Shown here: positions 61,183 through 64,000 of the stretch, piece after piece
Layout of the letters: each line of letters starts with the position of its first letter
How positions within the stretch are numbered: the first letter of the stretch is position 1
NCBI GenBank assembly: GCA_964007475.1
Contig: OZ023273.1
Location: 112,701,812-112,765,811, forward strand
Reading direction: 5' to 3'
DNA: 64,000 nucleotides
Source: Hybos culiciformis
Lineage: Eukaryota; Arthropoda; Insecta; Diptera; Hybotidae
Program-made: the position numbers and the translations under genes
The notes under the pieces: model-generated
The model's input: only the letters and a program-made list of their open reading frames with translations
What the model was told of the DNA's origin: nothing
Database searches by the model: none

Positions 61183-62639
61183 GACTGAATAAAAATGTGT
61201 GTGCAAATCAATTAACAAAGCAAGATAATTTTTCTCCTCTTGAAAACAAAACATTACTTTTCAATTAATTTTAAAAACAATTTATAAAACATTCTAGTCA
61301 AAGAAATTTGTGTGTTAAATACAAAAGTGATATATTTAGTTATTTTCTAAAAAATATTTTCATTAATCATAATTATTATCCAAAGAGAAAAGTTCTAAAA
61401 GCTCTCATTTTTAAATTTTATCCTTTTTTTATGAAATTATAAAATCATTATAAATTTAGAGATTTATAAAGCTATTTCAACAAACATTTAAAATTTTGAA
61501 TTCATTATTTCCGCAGTTCAAAATGACATGAACAAAACTAAAATAACAAGAGCCCGCAACGTTTTTTTTTTTTTAATCTAATTTATCAAGAAAAGATATA
61601 AAAATAACAATTGTTTCAAGCATAATTAAATTTTTAGTAACTACTTGTTTTTACTTAAAAACTTTACTTGAAATGGGTGATTTTTATTATTATCTATATA
61701 TTTAATTTTATATACATTACTTTTTATAAGATTGGGTACGTAACTATTCACGTTACGAGCTTAAAAAAATATAACTCCAAGAAAAATAATTCAGAATAAA
61801 GGATGTTCCGGAAAATTTATATTATTTATGATTAATGAACGTTATTATTTAAGAGTGTTTGTTATTTTAAGAAAATAGGATAATTATATAAGTTATCTAA
61901 GTATTTTAGTAATAATAAGGTGACTCAATTTTTTATAAGTTGAATAATAAATATTTATAATGGATTTATTTTTATTTTCGTAGATTTATTAATATAAAAT
62001 AAATAATTCGATAGCGTTTTAATATTCATTAAATGTTTATATTGTTAACTTTCAATTAACTTGAACTTTGAAATTTGTAGAATTTGTTCGAAAATTCTGA
62101 CTACTTAAAGCAAGTTCTTCTTTCAATTACAAATTTTATTATTTAATATATAATTTTTTACTGTTGTTATTGTTTTTTTTTTTTAAGTTTAAACAAGTCT
62201 TTTGTTTTATATTTTATTTATCAATACCGAAATATTTGATATAACGCACGATGAAAAATTGAAGTTATGTAGTCGGATTTTGTAAACTCAAGGTCAAGAT
62301 ATAATATTATTTTTTAATATCTTGAAATGCAGGTAAAGTTCATTTAATTATCAAGTGGTGTCTGAGTTATTATTAAAAGTTTTTATAATTCATAATTGAA
62401 AATATGGACAAATTCGGTTGATTGTAAGATGGTCACTCATAATTTAGAAATCTGAATAAAAGGTCTCAAAGTTTAAATATTTATTTTTTCTTTATAATTA
62501 AAAAATTTCGTAATTCTAACCATTATTCTATTATTTTAAAAAAATGTTCAAACAATATTTATATTGATTATAATTATTACCGTTATTTTTGCTTTTTGTT
62601 TTTTCCATTTCCGCATCCAACATAACAAAAAAAAAAACA

Positions 62640-62765
62640 TTTGTCTATACAGCTGACATCAGTCGACTTGATTGTTACTGCGGCGCATACCTCATAATTA
62701 ATTTTTATCCCCACTCGGCTTCTTTATGACGAGTTGCGCATTAATTATTATTATTCATCACTTTT
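62640..62765. promoter_or_regulatory. Candidate conserved non-coding element near the Oli-like gene
   Basis: This block stands out from flanks made of A and T runs. It holds an E-box (CAGCTG), ATCAGTCGACTTGATTG, TGCGGCGCATACC, two ATTAATT homeodomain-type sites and GACGAGTTGCGCATTAATT. There is no open frame. Its composition and its site next to a developmental regulator suggest an enhancer, but nothing in the sequence proves it. Confidence 0.35.
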
Positions 62766-63375
62766 ATAAAAAACCTACAAATGAAAAGAAAGAAATTTAA
62801 CAAAAATATAAAAAAATTATTCAAAATGTTGATATAAAATTATATTAATTAAATAAAAAAAAATAAAAACGCAGCTCTGCCTGCCATAAAGTTCTAAAAA
62901 GTTTATAAATATTAATTTAAAAAAAAAAAACATGTAAGTAAAATATTTACCAAAAAAAAAAAATTAAAAAAGTTAATGTGGCAAAAAATTTTCTTGTTTT
63001 TTTGCTTCAATTTTATTCATTTTCAATTTCCAAGAAAAAAAACCAATGGGTTTGAAAAAAGTTGATTCATTTGTTTTTATTTTCTATTTAGTTTTCAATT
63101 CAAAGAGAATCAACAATATTTCTACTTTTATCTAATTTTTATTTAATTTTTTTTTATTTTAGTGAAATGAAAAAATATCTATTGATTGATATTATTGTCT
63201 ATTAGACATTGATACGGTTATGAGAAAAATATTAATTTACCTACCCACCTGCGTACACAAGTTCTAATAGTCATAAAATTCGCTATGATCGTTTTTTATT
63301 TAATTAGGTATATTCAGGTTCGTCTCACAATTCTGTATGTAGATAAAAATTTCGGAGATAGTTCGATGACGTAAA

Positions 63376-63560
63376 TCACTCAGAATCGGCGAGGGGGGGG
63401 GGGGGGATAGAGACGGTGCCCAAACCTCCAAAACCGAAAACAGTTCTTAGGAGATATGGACCCCCAAAGTTTTCATACATTTTTGTATGGGAAATTTTTT
63501 TTTTGTCCGATTGGTCTTACACAAACGAGTGTGATTTTTCAGTTTTAGAATTGTCTAATA
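63376..63560. repeat. Dispersed repeat fragment with a 14-base G run
   Basis: An unbroken run of 14 G (63393-63406) is followed by ATAGAGACGGTGCCCAAACC, which resembles the repeat at 20430-20600. The following GGAGATATGGACCCCCAAAG and TTTTTGTATGGGAAA look like part of the same decayed element. Confidence 0.5.
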
Positions 63561-64000
63561 ATATCTAATGGTTTCTTTAGTTAATGCGTACCAAAAATTT
63601 AATTATTTACGAAGTTTTTTGTTTTCAATTTGACAATGTTCATGATTATTTGCATATTAAGGACAAGCTGTCTATATCTAATCTTAATAATATAAAAAAG
63701 GTTAAAAACATAAACCATCCTATTCTTATATGCGAAATTTCTTATCAGCGAGACATTAAGAGTGAAAAAAGTCATTACTAAATTTGATAAATTTTATACA
63801 TGAAATAAAATAATTTATACAAAGAATTCTATAAAAAAAATTGTCAATTACATATTATAATTTTTATTGTTTATTAGGAAGTGATAGTTTAGTTCTATAT
63901 TATGTACATGTTCTAGGTATAGATATAAAGATATACATGTACATGTTCTAAGAATAAATATTGTTTTAAATTTCCGAATTTCTGTATTAAACTTTTTTAG

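Larger units (their letters stand above)
61183..64000. other. 3' flank of the Oli-like gene, no second gene seen
   Basis: The 3' UTR should start here. AATAAA occurs 6 bases after the stop (61188) and again at 61795; the latter is the more plausible poly(A) signal. The rest is AT-rich apart from a GC-richer block at 62640-62765 and a repeat fragment at 63376-63560. A 65-codon frame at 63584-63781 has no recognisable content. Confidence 0.5.

Noticed and set aside
63584..63781. Open frame of 65 codons near the right edge
   Set aside because: No recognisable domain and no splice signals. It is AT-rich with the usual N, I and K bias of random frames here.

Overview
The window is nuclear DNA of an insect, probably a neopteran; the order cannot be read from it. 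The evidence is a very AT-rich base composition, short GT-AG introns, an axonemal dynein, a PPT1 enzyme and an Oli-type bHLH factor that reads closest to the Drosophila protein, plus dense remnants of DNA transposons. Only three host genes are convincing, and together their exons fill about 4 kb of the 64 kb.

Layout. (1) 599-3682, plus strand: the last five exons of an axonemal inner-arm dynein heavy chain (DNAH7/DNAH12 type), cut by the left window edge. (2) 3683-12279: gene-free spacer between two convergent genes, holding three clear fold-back elements near its left end, a 31-bp minisatellite and a tandemly duplicated transposon remnant, and a fourth fold-back near 11.6 kb. (3) 12280-15462, minus strand: a complete six-exon palmitoyl-protein thioesterase 1 gene of 303 codons, with a tRNA-like SINE relic in its last intron. 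(4) 15463-59867: about 44 kb with no recognisable host exon, only mobile-element debris. (5) 59868-61182, plus strand: a four-exon Oli/BHLHE22-type neural bHLH gene of 199 codons. (6) 61183-64000: AT-rich flank with one GC-richer block that could be a regulatory element.

The three genes do not form a functional unit: one builds cilia and sperm tails, one is a lysosomal depalmitoylase, and one is a developmental transcription factor. The large empty stretch upstream of the bHLH gene is what one expects around a neuronal developmental regulator.

The most unusual content is a set of mobile-element relics with the same architecture but unrelated sequences: a 7-15 bp word is repeated in direct and inverted orientation close to both ends. 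One of them (46301-48011) has hAT-type ends, a long target duplication and pieces of hAT transposase, so the words in the others may also be subterminal transposase-binding sites of non-autonomous DNA transposons. That hAT copy was later hit by a TA-flanked element carrying two tRNA-like sequences head to head.
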